Positions 24,585 to 33,973 of a DNA stretch of 64,000 nucleotides are shown in pieces. The translations under genes and the position numbers were made by a program. Position 1 is the first letter of the stretch; every line of letters starts with the position of its first letter. Location: contig NZ_JAEHFJ010000007.1 of the NCBI RefSeq assembly GCF_016406085.1, forward strand, positions 62,001 through 126,000, read 5' to 3'. The notes beneath the pieces are model-generated. The model was not told where the DNA came from. It did no database searches and worked only from the letters and a program-made list of their open reading frames with translations. Source of the DNA: Aureibaculum flavum (GTDB lineage Bacteria > Bacteroidota > Bacteroidia > Flavobacteriales > Flavobacteriaceae).

Positions 24585-26813
24585 TTAATTAGACTTACGT
24601 TCGGCTCGTCTCTGTTCCCTTTTAGCCTTACGTTCAGCTTTACGTTGCTCTTTTTCTAGTGTAGTATTATTCTTGTTAAATAGATTCTCAAAAAATAAAT
24701 TAAATTTTGAGTCTTCTAAATAATCTTCGCAGTCTAAGGCATCTGCATATTGCTCAGGAAGAGGGGGAAACGAAGCACTATATTGCTTTTTTACATTTTG
24801 TAATGTTTTTCCTACTAACGGGAGAGCTAGTTTACTTCCAGATCCGTTTGTACCCGAGTTAAATCGAATGCTTGGTGAGGATGCACCAACTCTAGATACC
24901 ATTACTAATTTTGGCGTATAAGCAGCAAACCAGGCATCTGCATAGTCTTGTGATGTACCTGTTTTACCCGCGATAGGGATATTTATACCATATTTGTTTT
25001 TTAATGAAGTTCCGGTTCCTTCATTTATAGCCTTTTGTAGCATAGCCGAAAGTAAAATCGAGGTGTTTTTACTAATTACTCTATCATTTTCAGATGGCTT
25101 TAATAATTTGTTTTCATAAATTATGTTTCCATCTCCTGTTTTAATACTTAAAACAGTCTTTGGTTCTACTAAATAACCACCATTGGCAAATGCACTATAA
25201 GCTCTGCTCAATTCATAGATACTTGAATTTGCGGTACCTAATGCTACAGATGGTTTTTTAGGTAATTCTGAAGTGAAACCTAAATCTTTCCATAACTTTT
25301 CTAAATTGGCAAAAGGGATATTTAAAAATAAGTTTACTGTAGGAATATTCATAGATTTAGCTAAAGCAGCTGCCATAGAATAATTGCCACCCGTTGAATT
25401 GTCATAATTACTCGGTTGCCAATTGTCAAAATCAGAAATTATTAAGGATTTATTATCCAAATAAGAGCATGGCATAATTCCCTGTTCCAATCCTGAAGCA
25501 TATAAAATAGGTTTAAAGGTTGAAGCGATTTGACGTTGGGCAAATATTTGATCGTAAGGTTGGGTTCCAAAGTCAATACCACCAACCCATGTTTTTACCG
25601 CTCCTGTTTGAGGATCTAAGGCTAGTAAGCCAGCGTGTAATAACGTTAATGATTGACTTATGCTATCACGTATAGATATTGAATCCGTATAAACGCCATC
25701 CCAACTAAACAATTCTCTATTTTGTTTTTCATTGGCTTTATCGGATAATTTTAAACGGTTTAGTTCTTTTGTGATTAGTTTATTTAAGGTTTTTAAACTA
25801 TTTCCTGAATGGTATTGTTTTCGTAAGCGAGTTTGCATTACACTTAAATGGCTTTTAAATGCATTTAGTGCTTGGTTTTGTAATTGTAAATTAAGTGTTG
25901 TGGTAATAATAAGTCCATCCTTGTTCGAAGTGAGTTCTGTGTTGTTTTCACTATTGTAATCTTCTAAAATTTTATTAACTTCATCTTTTACCTGAACTAA
26001 AAAATAATTTGCTGGCCCTTCTGATTCTAAATTGGCATAATCGAGTTGTAAAGGAATATTTTGAAGTGAATCTTTTATTTTTGCTGTTATATAATTGTAT
26101 TTTTCTAATTGTGTTAATACTACGTTTCTTCTTCTTTTAGCGTTGTCTGGATATATTCTGGGGTTATAATAGGTATTTGCCTTTAACATCCCCACAAGTA
26201 TAGCAGCTTCTTCAATTTTTATTTCTTCAATAGGTTTGTTAAAAAAACGTCTAGAAGCAGCTTCAATTCCTAATACATTTTCTCCAAAAGGAACTGTATT
26301 TAAATAAAGTGTTAAAATATCTTCTTTAGAGTATATCTTTTCTAATCGATACGCCAAAAAAGCTTCTTTACTTTTGTTAACGAGCATGCTTAAAGGGCCA
26401 TGATTTTTACGACCATACATGTTTTTTGCTAATTGTTGATTAATGGTACTTCCTCCACCAGAGCTTTTATCACGAAAAAGAATCGTTTTAAAAAGTACTC
26501 TTAATAAGCTCCGAGAATCAACACCGTCATGCTCAAAATATCTCGCGTCTTCAGTAGCAACTAAGGCATTAATTAAGTGTTTTGGTAACTGTTCATATTT
26601 AATGTTTGTTCTGTTTTCTGAAAAAAACTTACCTAATAACTCATCATCTTCCGATAATACTAAGGTGGCTGTCTGATTTTTAAAAGCTTTTAATTCCTCA
26701 ATAGTGTGTATAGGGCCAAAGACGCCATAATATATCGATGTTAAAAAGAGACCAATTAAAACAGCCAGCAACGTCAGGCTTATTATTAAATATTTTAGTA
26801 TTTTTTTTAACAT
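24585..26813 (-). CDS. Bifunctional penicillin-binding protein 1A (transglycosylase and transpeptidase)
   Basis: 742 residues. An N-terminal membrane helix (~8-30) anchors it. The GT51 domain (~50-230) has the signature VATEDARYFEHDGVD and GGGSTINQQLAKNMYG. The transpeptidase domain has SxxK in IASTFKPILY (~435), SxN in AKSMN and KTG in AGKTGTSQDYADAWF (~618). All catalytic motifs are intact. It polymerises lipid II and cross-links the peptides in the periplasm. The last ~25 residues are extremely basic (KEQRKAERKAKREQRR), an extension that could bind anionic polymer or membrane. No neighbouring cell wall gene is adjacent. Confidence 0.93.
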   Translation of the reverse strand: MLKKILKYLIISLTLLAVLIGLFLTSIYYGVFGPIHTIEELKAFKNQTATLVLSEDDELLGKFFSENRTNIKYEQLPKHLINALVATEDARYFEHDGVDSRSLLRVLFKTILFRDKSSGGGSTINQQLAKNMYGRKNHGPLSMLVNKSKEAFLAYRLEKIYSKEDILTLYLNTVPFGENVLGIEAASRRFFNKPIEEIKIEEAAILVGMLKANTYYNPRIYPDNAKRRRNVVLTQLEKYNYITAKIKDSLQNIPLQLDYANLESEGPANYFLVQVKDEVNKILEDYNSENNTELTSNKDGLIITTTLNLQLQNQALNAFKSHLSVMQTRLRKQYHSGNSLKTLNKLITKELNRLKLSDKANEKQNRELFSWDGVYTDSISIRDSISQSLTLLHAGLLALDPQTGAVKTWVGGIDFGTQPYDQIFAQRQIASTFKPILYASGLEQGIMPCSYLDNKSLIISDFDNWQPSNYDNSTGGNYSMAAALAKSMNIPTVNLFLNIPFANLEKLWKDLGFTSELPKKPSVALGTANSSIYELSRAYSAFANGGYLVEPKTVLSIKTGDGNIIYENKLLKPSENDRVISKNTSILLSAMLQKAINEGTGTSLKNKYGINIPIAGKTGTSQDYADAWFAAYTPKLVMVSRVGASSPSIRFNSGTNGSGSKLALPLVGKTLQNVKKQYSASFPPLPEQYADALDCEDYLEDSKFNLFFENLFNKNNTTLEKEQRKAERKAKREQRRAERKSN

Positions 26814-26981
26814 ATAAATAACTAAGGGAGTTTATGCAGTTTTAAACGACAACTTATTGTTCATATTCTTGTTTAGAATGGCAATTATAAACAATTTATA
26901 AACATTTTAAGAAAAAAATCAACCTTTAAAATCATGATAATCTTTAAGGGCTCAATCTTTTAATCTTACAATTAGAATACG

Positions 26982-26989
26982 TAATTTTG
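26982..26989 (+). promoter_or_regulatory. -7 box (TAATTTTG)
   Basis: TAATTTTG fits TAnnTTTG and lies 36 bases before the ATG at 27026. Confidence 0.45.
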
Positions 26990-27025
26990 CAAACCTATTT
27001 TCAAATTAATAAAAAACACGATAAT

Positions 27026-27541
27026 ATGTTTCATAAATTTATAAAATTAGGAATTGCAGCTGCTATTGTAGTATGGGCTGTTTTTCAATTTGCTGACAAG
27101 CACATAGGTAATGGTATAGCTTTATTGTTTTTAGCAGGGATTTTCATTTTCTTTTATTTTAAGAATGAATTTTTGTTGTTGTCATTTATGAGATTGCGTA
27201 AACAAGATTTTCCAGGAGCACAAAAATGGTTGGGTTATATTAAAAACCCTTCAGGTGCCTTAGTACGTAAACAAGAAGGGTATTTAAACTTTTTACATGG
27301 TATTTTAGTTTCTCAAACTAATTTAACACAAGCTGAAAAATATTTCAAAAAAGCATTGAGTTTAGGTCTGTCAATGGATCATGATGCAGCAATGGCTAAA
27401 TTACAGTTAGCTGGTGTGGCTATGACCAAGAGAAGAAAGCGTGAAGCAACTACTTTGATTGCGGAAGCAAAAAAATTAGATAAGCATGGTGTGCTTAATG
27501 ATCAGATAAAAATGATGAAGCAACAAATGAAAAAGATTTAA
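27026..27541 (+). CDS. Two-helix membrane protein with TPR-like tail
   Basis: 171 residues from the ATG at 27026; a TTG at 26987 would overlap the -7 box and is rejected. Two membrane helices (IAAAIVVWAVFQFA and ALLFLAGIFIFFYF) occupy residues ~8-45. The cytoplasmic part contains TPR-like helices (GYLNFLHGILVSQTNLTQAEKYFKKAL and a second pair), and ends in a basic, coiled stretch. Function unknown; a scaffold or adaptor at the inner membrane is possible. Confidence 0.7.
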   Translation: MFHKFIKLGIAAAIVVWAVFQFADKHIGNGIALLFLAGIFIFFYFKNEFLLLSFMRLRKQDFPGAQKWLGYIKNPSGALVRKQEGYLNFLHGILVSQTNLTQAEKYFKKALSLGLSMDHDAAMAKLQLAGVAMTKRRKREATTLIAEAKKLDKHGVLNDQIKMMKQQMKKI

Positions 27542-28047
27542 ATTTAAATCTTTTTAACTTCAAAACGCACAACTACTTAGAATGTAAATCATTATCTAGA
27601 TTAGATGTTAGGTTAGTTTCATTAACTATTTTTCTAGAAGAAGAAGAACCTGAGAAATGACTTATGGTAATGTTGTTACTCAAATAAACATTTGGAAATT
27701 ACTTGAACTTGGTAGGTTAATAGTCTGCAAAGAGTGGGGTAAATACAGAATGTAAATAGTTACTTTTACCATATGCCTTTTAATGATTTATAACTCCTCT
27801 TCAAGAAATGGTTCTCGCTGTTGCTTAGCAAAATAAGATTGTAAACTACGTAGTTATAGAATTGATAATAAAAGGACCTTAGAAACGGTTGTTTTTCAAA
27901 TAATTCAACAGGAGTGGAATATTATAACGAAATCTCTTTGATGCGAAATGAATAAAGATTAAATAGTATGTGTACTATTTAAGAAGTTATTCTTCTTTCA
28001 GTTATTGTAAACTTTAATTTTAAACCATTAAAAAAAGACCACGAAAA
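27542..28047. other. 500-bp intergenic region without a recognisable gene
   Basis: All frames are broken by stops and I see no tRNA, tandem repeat or protein remnant that I can identify. The region ends at the terminator of the L31 gene. A small RNA cannot be excluded from sequence alone. Confidence 0.5.
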
Positions 28048-28080
28048 AAAACCTCGAAATTAATATTTCGAGGTTTTTTT
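28048..28080 (-). terminator. Terminator of rpmE2
   Basis: AAAACCTCGAAAT, loop TAAT, ATTTCGAGGTTTT, with T-runs on both strands, so it can work in both directions. It lies just after the stop of the L31 gene. Confidence 0.9.
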
Positions 28081-28101
28081 AATAGTTGAAAATCAAAAAG
28101 A

Positions 28102-28359
28102 TTATTTTTTCTTTTTGAATTTATCATATTTGTTTTTGAACTTGTCAATTCTACCAGCACTATCAACCAATTTAACTTTACCAGTATAGTAAGGGTGAGA
28201 AGTTCTTGAAATCTCTAATTTAATTAAAGGATACTCAACACCTTCAACTTCTAACGTCTCCTTTGAATCGGCAGTAGATTTTGTTAAAAAAACATCTTCG
28301 TTAGACATGTCTTTAAAAGCTACCATTCTATAATTTTCAGGATGAATTCCTTTTTTCAT
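28102..28359 (-). CDS. rpmE2: Ribosomal protein L31 type B
   Basis: 85 residues. KKGIHPENYRMVAFKDMSN, then SRTSHPYYTGKVKLVDSAGRIDKF, is the L31 core. The zinc-binding cysteines of type A L31 are absent, as in the type B (zinc-independent) paralogues, which replace type A under zinc limitation in some bacteria. The basic tail KNKYDKFKKKK contacts rRNA. It is transcribed from a minus-strand promoter that overlaps the promoter of the divergent glutaminyl cyclase gene. Confidence 0.95.
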   Translation of the reverse strand: MKKGIHPENYRMVAFKDMSNEDVFLTKSTADSKETLEVEGVEYPLIKLEISRTSHPYYTGKVKLVDSAGRIDKFKNKYDKFKKKK

Positions 28360-28421
28360 CTTAGTATTTTTTAATTGTTATAATTTATAAGCCATTTTTG
28401 TAAAATAATCTACTTGGCTAT

Positions 28422-28451
28422 TTTGAGACTGCAAATTTAATACTATTTTTG
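28422..28451 (+). promoter_or_regulatory. Promoter of the glutaminyl cyclase gene
   Basis: TTTG at 28422-28425, 18 bases, then TATTTTTG at 28444-28451. Both boxes fit the flavobacterial consensus TTG-N17-23-TAnnTTTG, and the ATG follows after 30 bases. Confidence 0.65.
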
Positions 28452-28461
28452 AAAATTCAAA
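28432..28461 (-). promoter_or_regulatory. Promoter of rpmE2, overlapping the plus-strand promoter
   Basis: On the minus strand TTTG (28458-28461), 18 bases, TAAATTTG (28432-28439). The 5' leader to the L31 start is about 70 bases. The two promoters share 20 bases, so they may exclude each other. Confidence 0.65.
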
Positions 28462-28481
28462 CATAATCTGAACTATTTTAT

Positions 28482-29501
28482 ATGAAAAAGCATAAAATAA
28501 TTTTATCGCTGGTATTAATTGCATCATTTTTAGGCTCATGTGGTAACACATATAAGCTGAAATTGAGCTCGCCAAAATCAATGAAAATCAATGAAAATCT
28601 AACGTTGTCAGTAACTGAAGAAAATAATAAGCCTATTGATTCTGTTAGATATTATCTAGACGGAAAACGTTTGCCAGGAAATAAGGATGTTAAATTGAAT
28701 ACTACAAAATTAGGTTCTCATGCTATTTCGGCTACTGTTTTTTATGGTGAAGAACAAAAAAAGTTGACCAATACGATTCTTGTTTTTGCTGATAAAGCAC
28801 CTGAAATTTATTCGTATGAAATTGTAAATGAATATCCACACGATGAAAATGCTTTTACGCAGGGTTTAGAGTATCATAACGGATTTTTATACGAAAGTAC
28901 CGGACAAAATGGTGAGTCAACATTAAGAAAAGTGGAACTGAAAACGGGTAAAGTTTTACAAAAGATAGATTTAGATAAAAGTTATTTTGGAGAAGGCATG
29001 ACTATTTATAATGATAAAGTGTACATGTTAACTTGGCAGGCAGGAAAGGGTTTTGTTTTTAATTTAGAAACCTTTGAAAAGGAAAAAGAATTTAAATATG
29101 TGCAAAGTAAACAAGGATGGGGTTTAACGCATAACTCTGAGAAACTCATTAAATCTGATGGAACGGATAAAATTTGGTTCTTAAATCCAGAAACAGGTGT
29201 AGAAGAGTCTCATATAGAGGCTTATGCACACGATAGAGCGGTTCCTAAATTAAATGAATTAGAATTCATTAAGGGAAAAATATATGCTAATGTTTGGCAA
29301 CGTAATAGTATAGTAATTGTTAATCCTGATACAGGTGCATTAGAAGGGATAGCTGATTTAGCTGGGCTACAGGAGAAAGTAGGTCAAAAAGGTGATGATA
29401 ATGTGCTAAATGGAATTGCCTATGATGAAGAAAATGATCGTCTTTTTGTTACCGGAAAAGATTGGAATACTTTATTTGAGATAAAATTAAATAAAAAGTA
29501 A
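28482..29501 (+). CDS. Glutaminyl-peptide cyclotransferase (plant/bacterial type) lipoprotein
   Basis: 339 residues with a lipobox (ASFLGSC, Cys20). After an Ig-like stretch (~25-105) comes the propeller of PF05096 glutaminyl cyclases: YPHDENAFTQGLEY, GENGEST-like GQNGESTLRKVELKTG, KQGWGLTH and LNELEFIKGKIYANVWQ, with LNGIAYDEENDRLFVTGK at the end. The enzyme converts N-terminal glutamine of exported proteins to pyroglutamate. In Porphyromonas, a T9SS bacterium, many periplasmic and outer-membrane proteins carry such ends, which fits the T9SS genes later in the window. Catalytic Glu is in the QGLE motif. Confidence 0.9.
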   Translation: MKKHKIILSLVLIASFLGSCGNTYKLKLSSPKSMKINENLTLSVTEENNKPIDSVRYYLDGKRLPGNKDVKLNTTKLGSHAISATVFYGEEQKKLTNTILVFADKAPEIYSYEIVNEYPHDENAFTQGLEYHNGFLYESTGQNGESTLRKVELKTGKVLQKIDLDKSYFGEGMTIYNDKVYMLTWQAGKGFVFNLETFEKEKEFKYVQSKQGWGLTHNSEKLIKSDGTDKIWFLNPETGVEESHIEAYAHDRAVPKLNELEFIKGKIYANVWQRNSIVIVNPDTGALEGIADLAGLQEKVGQKGDDNVLNGIAYDEENDRLFVTGKDWNTLFEIKLNKK

Positions 29502-29545
29502 TAAATAACTTAGCAAGTAGTTATACCTTATAAATACCCTCAATA

Positions 29546-31096
29546 ATGCGATTATTGTATTCAATTCTTATTGTTTTAATTATTTTAGGGATATCTTCTT
29601 GTCGTAAAGATTTTGGTACAATTGTAAGTTCTGGTAATTTAGAATTTTCAGTAGATACGGTACTGTTAAATAGGGTCTTTGATGATATTAGTTCAAGCAC
29701 ACAAACTTTTAAGGTGTATAATAGAAGTAATGAAGCCATTACTATTCCTACTATTAAATTGGGAAGGGGAGATAATTCTTTCTATCGCTTAAATGTAGAT
29801 GGCGTTCCAGGAAAGTCATTTGAGAATATAGATATCTTGGCAAATGATAGTATTTATGTTTTTGTTGAAGCAACGGTTGATTTTGAGCAAATTACGGATA
29901 CTGAGTTTTTCTATAGAGATTCTGTTGTTTTTCAGTCAGAGTCCAGTGAACAAGATGTGAAATTGGAAGCTTTAGTATTAGATGTCAATTTGATAAAACC
30001 TGATCGAACAGAACAACCAGATGGCAGTTTTGTTTATGAAACTATTATTCTTGGGCAAAACACAGATGGTGATTTGTTAGGTGTTCGAGGGTCAACTTTG
30101 TCAGGAAACAATACATTCACAAATACAAAACCATACCTGATTTATGGGTATGTGGGGGTTGCAGAAAACACAACTTTAACGATTGATGCAGGAGCTACTT
30201 TATATTTTCATGACAATTCAGGGATCGTAGTGGGAAAAAACGCGACTTTAAAGGTAAATGGAGCATTTGAAAATGAAGTTTTGTTTGAAGACGATAGGCT
30301 TGAACCTGAATTTGAGGATGTTTCGGGACAATGGGGAACCATCTGGTTACGGGCTGGAAGTAAAAATAATAGTATCAACTATGCAATAATTAAAAATAAT
30401 GTTATTGGTGTATTAGCTGATTCTATTGGTAATGCAAATCCAACCCTAACAATTAAAAATACAGAGATTTACAATACGTCTAATTATGGTGTTTTAGGTA
30501 GGGAGACCAATATTTTGGGAGAGAATGTCGTAATTGGTAATAGTGGGCAATCTACATTGGCGTGTACTGTAGGTGGCACTTATAATTTTACGCACTGTAC
30601 TTTTGCAAATTATTGGCGTAGTGGTTTTCGGCAATATCCAAGTGTATTGGTGAATAATTTCTTTAGTTATTACGATGAAAGTAATACCGAAGTTATTGAA
30701 ACCCGTAATTTATATGCGGCAAACTTTACCAATTGTATTATTGATGGAAATCAGGATGTAGAATTTGTATTAGATAAAGTTGAAGGAGCAGACTTCAATT
30801 TTAATGTTAAAAATAGCATGTTAAAATTTAATACGACAAATACGGAAGTGTTAGACAACCCTATATTTGATTTTACAAATGCTTCTTTATATCAAAGCGT
30901 GATTCTTAACGGTAATCTTGATTATAAAGACGCTCAAGAAAATGAATTAATCATAGGTGAAGCGTCTGAAGCAATTGGAACTGCAGATGTAAATGCTGCT
31001 TTACAAGTACCTAATGATATTTTAAATGTGAGCAGAACTACTTCACCAGATATCGGTGCATATCAACATATTATTTTTGAAGAGGAAGAAAATTAG
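29546..31096 (+). CDS. Beta-helix lipoprotein of unknown function
   Basis: 516 residues. A lipobox (LGISSC, Cys19) marks an exported lipoprotein. Residues ~30-160 form an Ig-like, cell-surface-type region; residues ~200-430 are right-handed parallel beta-helix rungs (NTTLTIDAGATLYFHDNSGI, NPTLTIKNTEIYNTSNYGVLG). The end reads TTSPDIGAYQHI, a common closing motif of choice-of-anchor beta-helix proteins. No catalytic residues are obvious. It begins 44 bases after the glutaminyl cyclase gene, so the two may share a transcript. Likely a surface or periplasmic structural protein. Confidence 0.75.
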   Translation: MRLLYSILIVLIILGISSCRKDFGTIVSSGNLEFSVDTVLLNRVFDDISSSTQTFKVYNRSNEAITIPTIKLGRGDNSFYRLNVDGVPGKSFENIDILANDSIYVFVEATVDFEQITDTEFFYRDSVVFQSESSEQDVKLEALVLDVNLIKPDRTEQPDGSFVYETIILGQNTDGDLLGVRGSTLSGNNTFTNTKPYLIYGYVGVAENTTLTIDAGATLYFHDNSGIVVGKNATLKVNGAFENEVLFEDDRLEPEFEDVSGQWGTIWLRAGSKNNSINYAIIKNNVIGVLADSIGNANPTLTIKNTEIYNTSNYGVLGRETNILGENVVIGNSGQSTLACTVGGTYNFTHCTFANYWRSGFRQYPSVLVNNFFSYYDESNTEVIETRNLYAANFTNCIIDGNQDVEFVLDKVEGADFNFNVKNSMLKFNTTNTEVLDNPIFDFTNASLYQSVILNGNLDYKDAQENELIIGEASEAIGTADVNAALQVPNDILNVSRTTSPDIGAYQHIIFEEEEN

Positions 31097-31132
31097 TTGG
31101 CATTAGGAAGTTTCCAGTAAAAAGTAATAATA

Positions 31133-31903
31133 TTACTCAAACCGCCCATACCAGCTCCAATCATAGAATAATTCATTATCGAAATCAAACTTACCATAAT
31201 TGGCGGTATCATTTTTATGAACCCTAAAAATTTTCATGTCTGGAAATACATTTAGAATTTTTTTAATGGAGTCAATTTGTTGTTCAGATACATTTTTATC
31301 TGCGATAAGGTTAAAATATAAGATATTTACTTCTTCTTCAAATTGTGCTCTTTCTGAATAAACGATAGATTTAATATTTTTTAATACATTATTATTTTGA
31401 TCATTATACTGAACAATTAATTCTTTATTATTATATCCAACAAATAAATCAATTCCATACTGCATGTAATCACTTTTGATCATCTCAAAATCAGCTACAG
31501 GTAAATCTATTTGAAAATCAAATTGTCTTAAATAATGTTTCCAGTAATCATTGACTTTGAAAAATACGGGATAAGTAAAAGCAGAATCGTCTAAGTTTTT
31601 TATAAATAAAGAATCTCCATTCAGCTTATAATCAAAAATGAAACTAGTCTTGTAGCCTTCGACGAATTTTAACAAAGGTAAATTCATTTTTATTTGACTG
31701 ATATCAGCACTCCATGTTCCTTTTCTTTTATTTCTATGTTCATAAGAAGAAATTGAATCCTTATAAAACCTTATTTCAACCGATCCTCCAGACGGATAAT
31801 TATTCCAAGTGCCAAGTAATTCTTTTTCATACTTATTTTTAGAACAACTTATTAAAGCAAAAAATAAAAATAACTGTACAGTTATTTTAATGAAAAATCT
31901 CAT
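31133..31903 (-). CDS. Lipoprotein of unknown function
   Basis: 256 residues with a lipobox (FFALISC, Cys20). Residues ~28-100 resemble the lipocalin-like check of Bacteroidota lipoproteins (ELLGTWNNYPSGGSVEIRFY, GTWSADISQIKMNLPLL). The second half has no recognisable domain. It lies four bases after the amidohydrolase gene and should be co-transcribed with it. I cannot assign a function. Confidence 0.65.
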   Translation of the reverse strand: MRFFIKITVQLFLFFALISCSKNKYEKELLGTWNNYPSGGSVEIRFYKDSISSYEHRNKRKGTWSADISQIKMNLPLLKFVEGYKTSFIFDYKLNGDSLFIKNLDDSAFTYPVFFKVNDYWKHYLRQFDFQIDLPVADFEMIKSDYMQYGIDLFVGYNNKELIVQYNDQNNNVLKNIKSIVYSERAQFEEEVNILYFNLIADKNVSEQQIDSIKKILNVFPDMKIFRVHKNDTANYGKFDFDNELFYDWSWYGRFE

Positions 31904-31907
31904 AGGT

Positions 31908-33185
31908 TTAGTTTTTATAAACCTTTCCTTCTTTCATTACAAAAACAATATTTTCCATAGTGTTGATGTTTTTAGTAGGGTCTTCGTCCGTAGCCACAAT
32001 ATCAGCTATAAAGCCAATTTTTATTTGACCAATTTCAGTTGACATTTCTAATACTTTTGCATTGGTAATCGTTGCAGACTGAATGGTTTCTATTGCCGGC
32101 ATACCAGCTTCTACCATATAGTCAAATTCTTTACCATTATCACCATGGTCATAAACACCAGCATCTGTACCAAAAGCAATGGAAACTCCTTTTTCATAGG
32201 CTTTGCCAAAAGTACTTTGAATTTTAGGTCCAATAGCTAATGCTTTTGGTACTATAATTTCAGGAAAGTATCCTTTAATTTTTGCCTTATCAGCAACTGA
32301 TTTCCCAGCTGTTATCGTCGGTACATAGTACGCATCATGTTTTATCATGAGTTCCATGGTTTCTTCACTCATTAAAGTACCATGTTCTATGGTTTTAACA
32401 CCACCTATTATGGCTCTTTGCATGCCTTCATCACCATGAGCATGTGCGGCAACATGCATTCCATAATCTTTAGCCGTTTCGCATATTGCTTTTATTTCCT
32501 CTATTGTAAATTGTGGATTTTGCCCACTTTTAGCAACACTTAATACACCACCTGTAGCTGTGATTTTTATGAGGTCAGCACCATTTTTGTAACGCTGTCT
32601 CACTGCTTTTCGAGCATCTTCAACGCTATTTACAACACCCTCTTTAGGACCAGGATTTCCCATAAGTTTCTTGCTAAACCCATTGGTTGGGTCTGCATGA
32701 CCTCCAGTTGTTGCCAACGATTTTTCAGCTGTAAATATTCTAGGACCATCAACCTTTCCTTGATTAATAGCGTTTCGTAAGGATACGTTTACGCCACTTC
32801 CTCCAAGATCTCTAACAGTTGTAAATCCTGCTAATAAAGTAGACTTTGCAAAACCTTGAGCGTCAAAAGCAATATCTGCGTCATTCAATACAAAGGGTTC
32901 TATATAGCTTTTTGGACTCAGTTGTCCTTCTAAATGAACATGCATATCAATTAGACCGGGCATTACAGTCTTAGATTTTAAATCGATACTAATATCTTTT
33001 TTAGATTTCGGATTTATGTATCCGCTTTTTATATCCGTAATTTTATTTCCAGAAACAATAACTGTCATTTCAGTAAGAACTTTACCGTTTTTAGTGTCAA
33101 TCAGCTTACCACAATGTAAATAGGTGTTCTGTGAAGATAAAATGAGACTGAATAAAAGGCAAAAACTAATAAGAAAATTTTTCAT
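31908..33185 (-). CDS. Exported metal-dependent amidohydrolase
   Basis: 425 residues with a signal peptide (LISFCLLFSLILSSQ). The amidohydrolase fold carries the metal sites HVH in GLIDMHVHLEGQ, a probable carboxylated Lys in NGADLIKITATGG, HAHG, the EHGTL histidine and the catalytic Asp in FGTDAGVYDHGDN. The group is the imidazolonepropionase/prolidase-like branch found exported in Bacteroidota, often annotated Xaa-Pro dipeptidase; the real substrate is not readable. Together with the small lipoprotein behind it, it forms a two-gene unit. Confidence 0.88.
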   Translation of the reverse strand: MKNFLISFCLLFSLILSSQNTYLHCGKLIDTKNGKVLTEMTVIVSGNKITDIKSGYINPKSKKDISIDLKSKTVMPGLIDMHVHLEGQLSPKSYIEPFVLNDADIAFDAQGFAKSTLLAGFTTVRDLGGSGVNVSLRNAINQGKVDGPRIFTAEKSLATTGGHADPTNGFSKKLMGNPGPKEGVVNSVEDARKAVRQRYKNGADLIKITATGGVLSVAKSGQNPQFTIEEIKAICETAKDYGMHVAAHAHGDEGMQRAIIGGVKTIEHGTLMSEETMELMIKHDAYYVPTITAGKSVADKAKIKGYFPEIIVPKALAIGPKIQSTFGKAYEKGVSIAFGTDAGVYDHGDNGKEFDYMVEAGMPAIETIQSATITNAKVLEMSTEIGQIKIGFIADIVATDEDPTKNINTMENIVFVMKEGKVYKN

Positions 33186-33209
33186 AATGTAGGTTGCTGA
33201 GTTAATGAT

Positions 33210-33217
33210 TATATTTG
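33210..33217 (+). promoter_or_regulatory. -7 box (TATATTTG) for the SDR gene
   Basis: TATATTTG fits TAnnTTTG and lies 59 bases before the ATG at 33277. No -33 box at the proper distance. Confidence 0.4.
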
Positions 33218-33276
33218 ATGCTTAAAAGTAAGGAATTTTAATTGCTTTTATTGATAATAATATTGAATCAGATAGA

Positions 33277-33969
33277 ATGGTTGTGAAAAACATAGTAGTA
33301 ACAGGAGCAAGTAGAGGTATTGGATATGAGATAGTGAAGCTTTTGAGCAAGGAGGGACATCAAGTGTTGGCAATTTCAAGAAACACATCAACATTAGAAG
33401 CTTTAAAAAAAAGTTATAATAATATATCTGTATTAGGAGTTGACATCTCAGACGATGAACAGTTAAATACGATTTCAACGTTTGTAAAGGATAATTGGAA
33501 TGCTGTTGATGTTTTAATACATAATGCAGGAGCTATTGTCAACAAGCCATTTGCAGAGACGAGTTCAAAAGAATTCTTAGAAGTGTATAAAGTCAACGTA
33601 TTTGCTGTGGCAAGTTTGACTAAAATTATGTTACCTTATTTAAAAGCAGGTAGTCATGTTGTTGCAGTGAGTAGCATGGGCGGTATTCAAGGAAGTATGA
33701 AGTTTCCGGGGTTGTCAGCATACAGTTCTTCAAAAGGAGCTGTTATTACGTTGATGGAATTGTTAGCAGAAGAATTTAAGGATAAACAAATTGCATTTAA
33801 CACGTTAGCATTAGGAGCAGTACAGACGGAAATGTTAGCAGCAGCTTTTCCAGGATATCAAGCACCCACAACTCCTGAAGAAATGGCAGCTTATATTGCT
33901 AATTTTGCTTTAACAGGTAATCAGTTTTATAACGGTAAAGTGTTGCAAGTGTCGTCTTCAACACCTTAA
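33277..33969 (+). CDS. Short-chain dehydrogenase/reductase
   Basis: 230 residues, cytoplasmic. The cofactor loop is TGASRGIG (residues 9-16), followed by NAGAIV and the catalytic SAYSSSKGA with Tyr and Lys in YxxxK; the serine is in VAVSSMGGIQG. All classical SDR residues are present. The usual cofactor choice (Arg after the first strand, AISRNTST) suggests NADP(H). The substrate is unknown. Four bases separate its stop from the next start, so it shares a transcript with the SprT-like gene. Confidence 0.93.
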   Translation: MVVKNIVVTGASRGIGYEIVKLLSKEGHQVLAISRNTSTLEALKKSYNNISVLGVDISDDEQLNTISTFVKDNWNAVDVLIHNAGAIVNKPFAETSSKEFLEVYKVNVFAVASLTKIMLPYLKAGSHVVAVSSMGGIQGSMKFPGLSAYSSSKGAVITLMELLAEEFKDKQIAFNTLALGAVQTEMLAAAFPGYQAPTTPEEMAAYIANFALTGNQFYNGKVLQVSSSTP

Positions 33970-33973
33970 TACA

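Noticed and set aside
26987-27025. TTG start for the 27026-27541 gene
   Set aside because: The TTG is part of the predicted -7 promoter box TAATTTTG, so it cannot be in the mRNA; the ATG at 27026 starts directly before the membrane helix.
27542-28047. Possible pseudogene in the 500-bp gap
   Set aside because: No frame gives a recognisable protein fragment, unlike at 52317-52736, so I call it non-coding.
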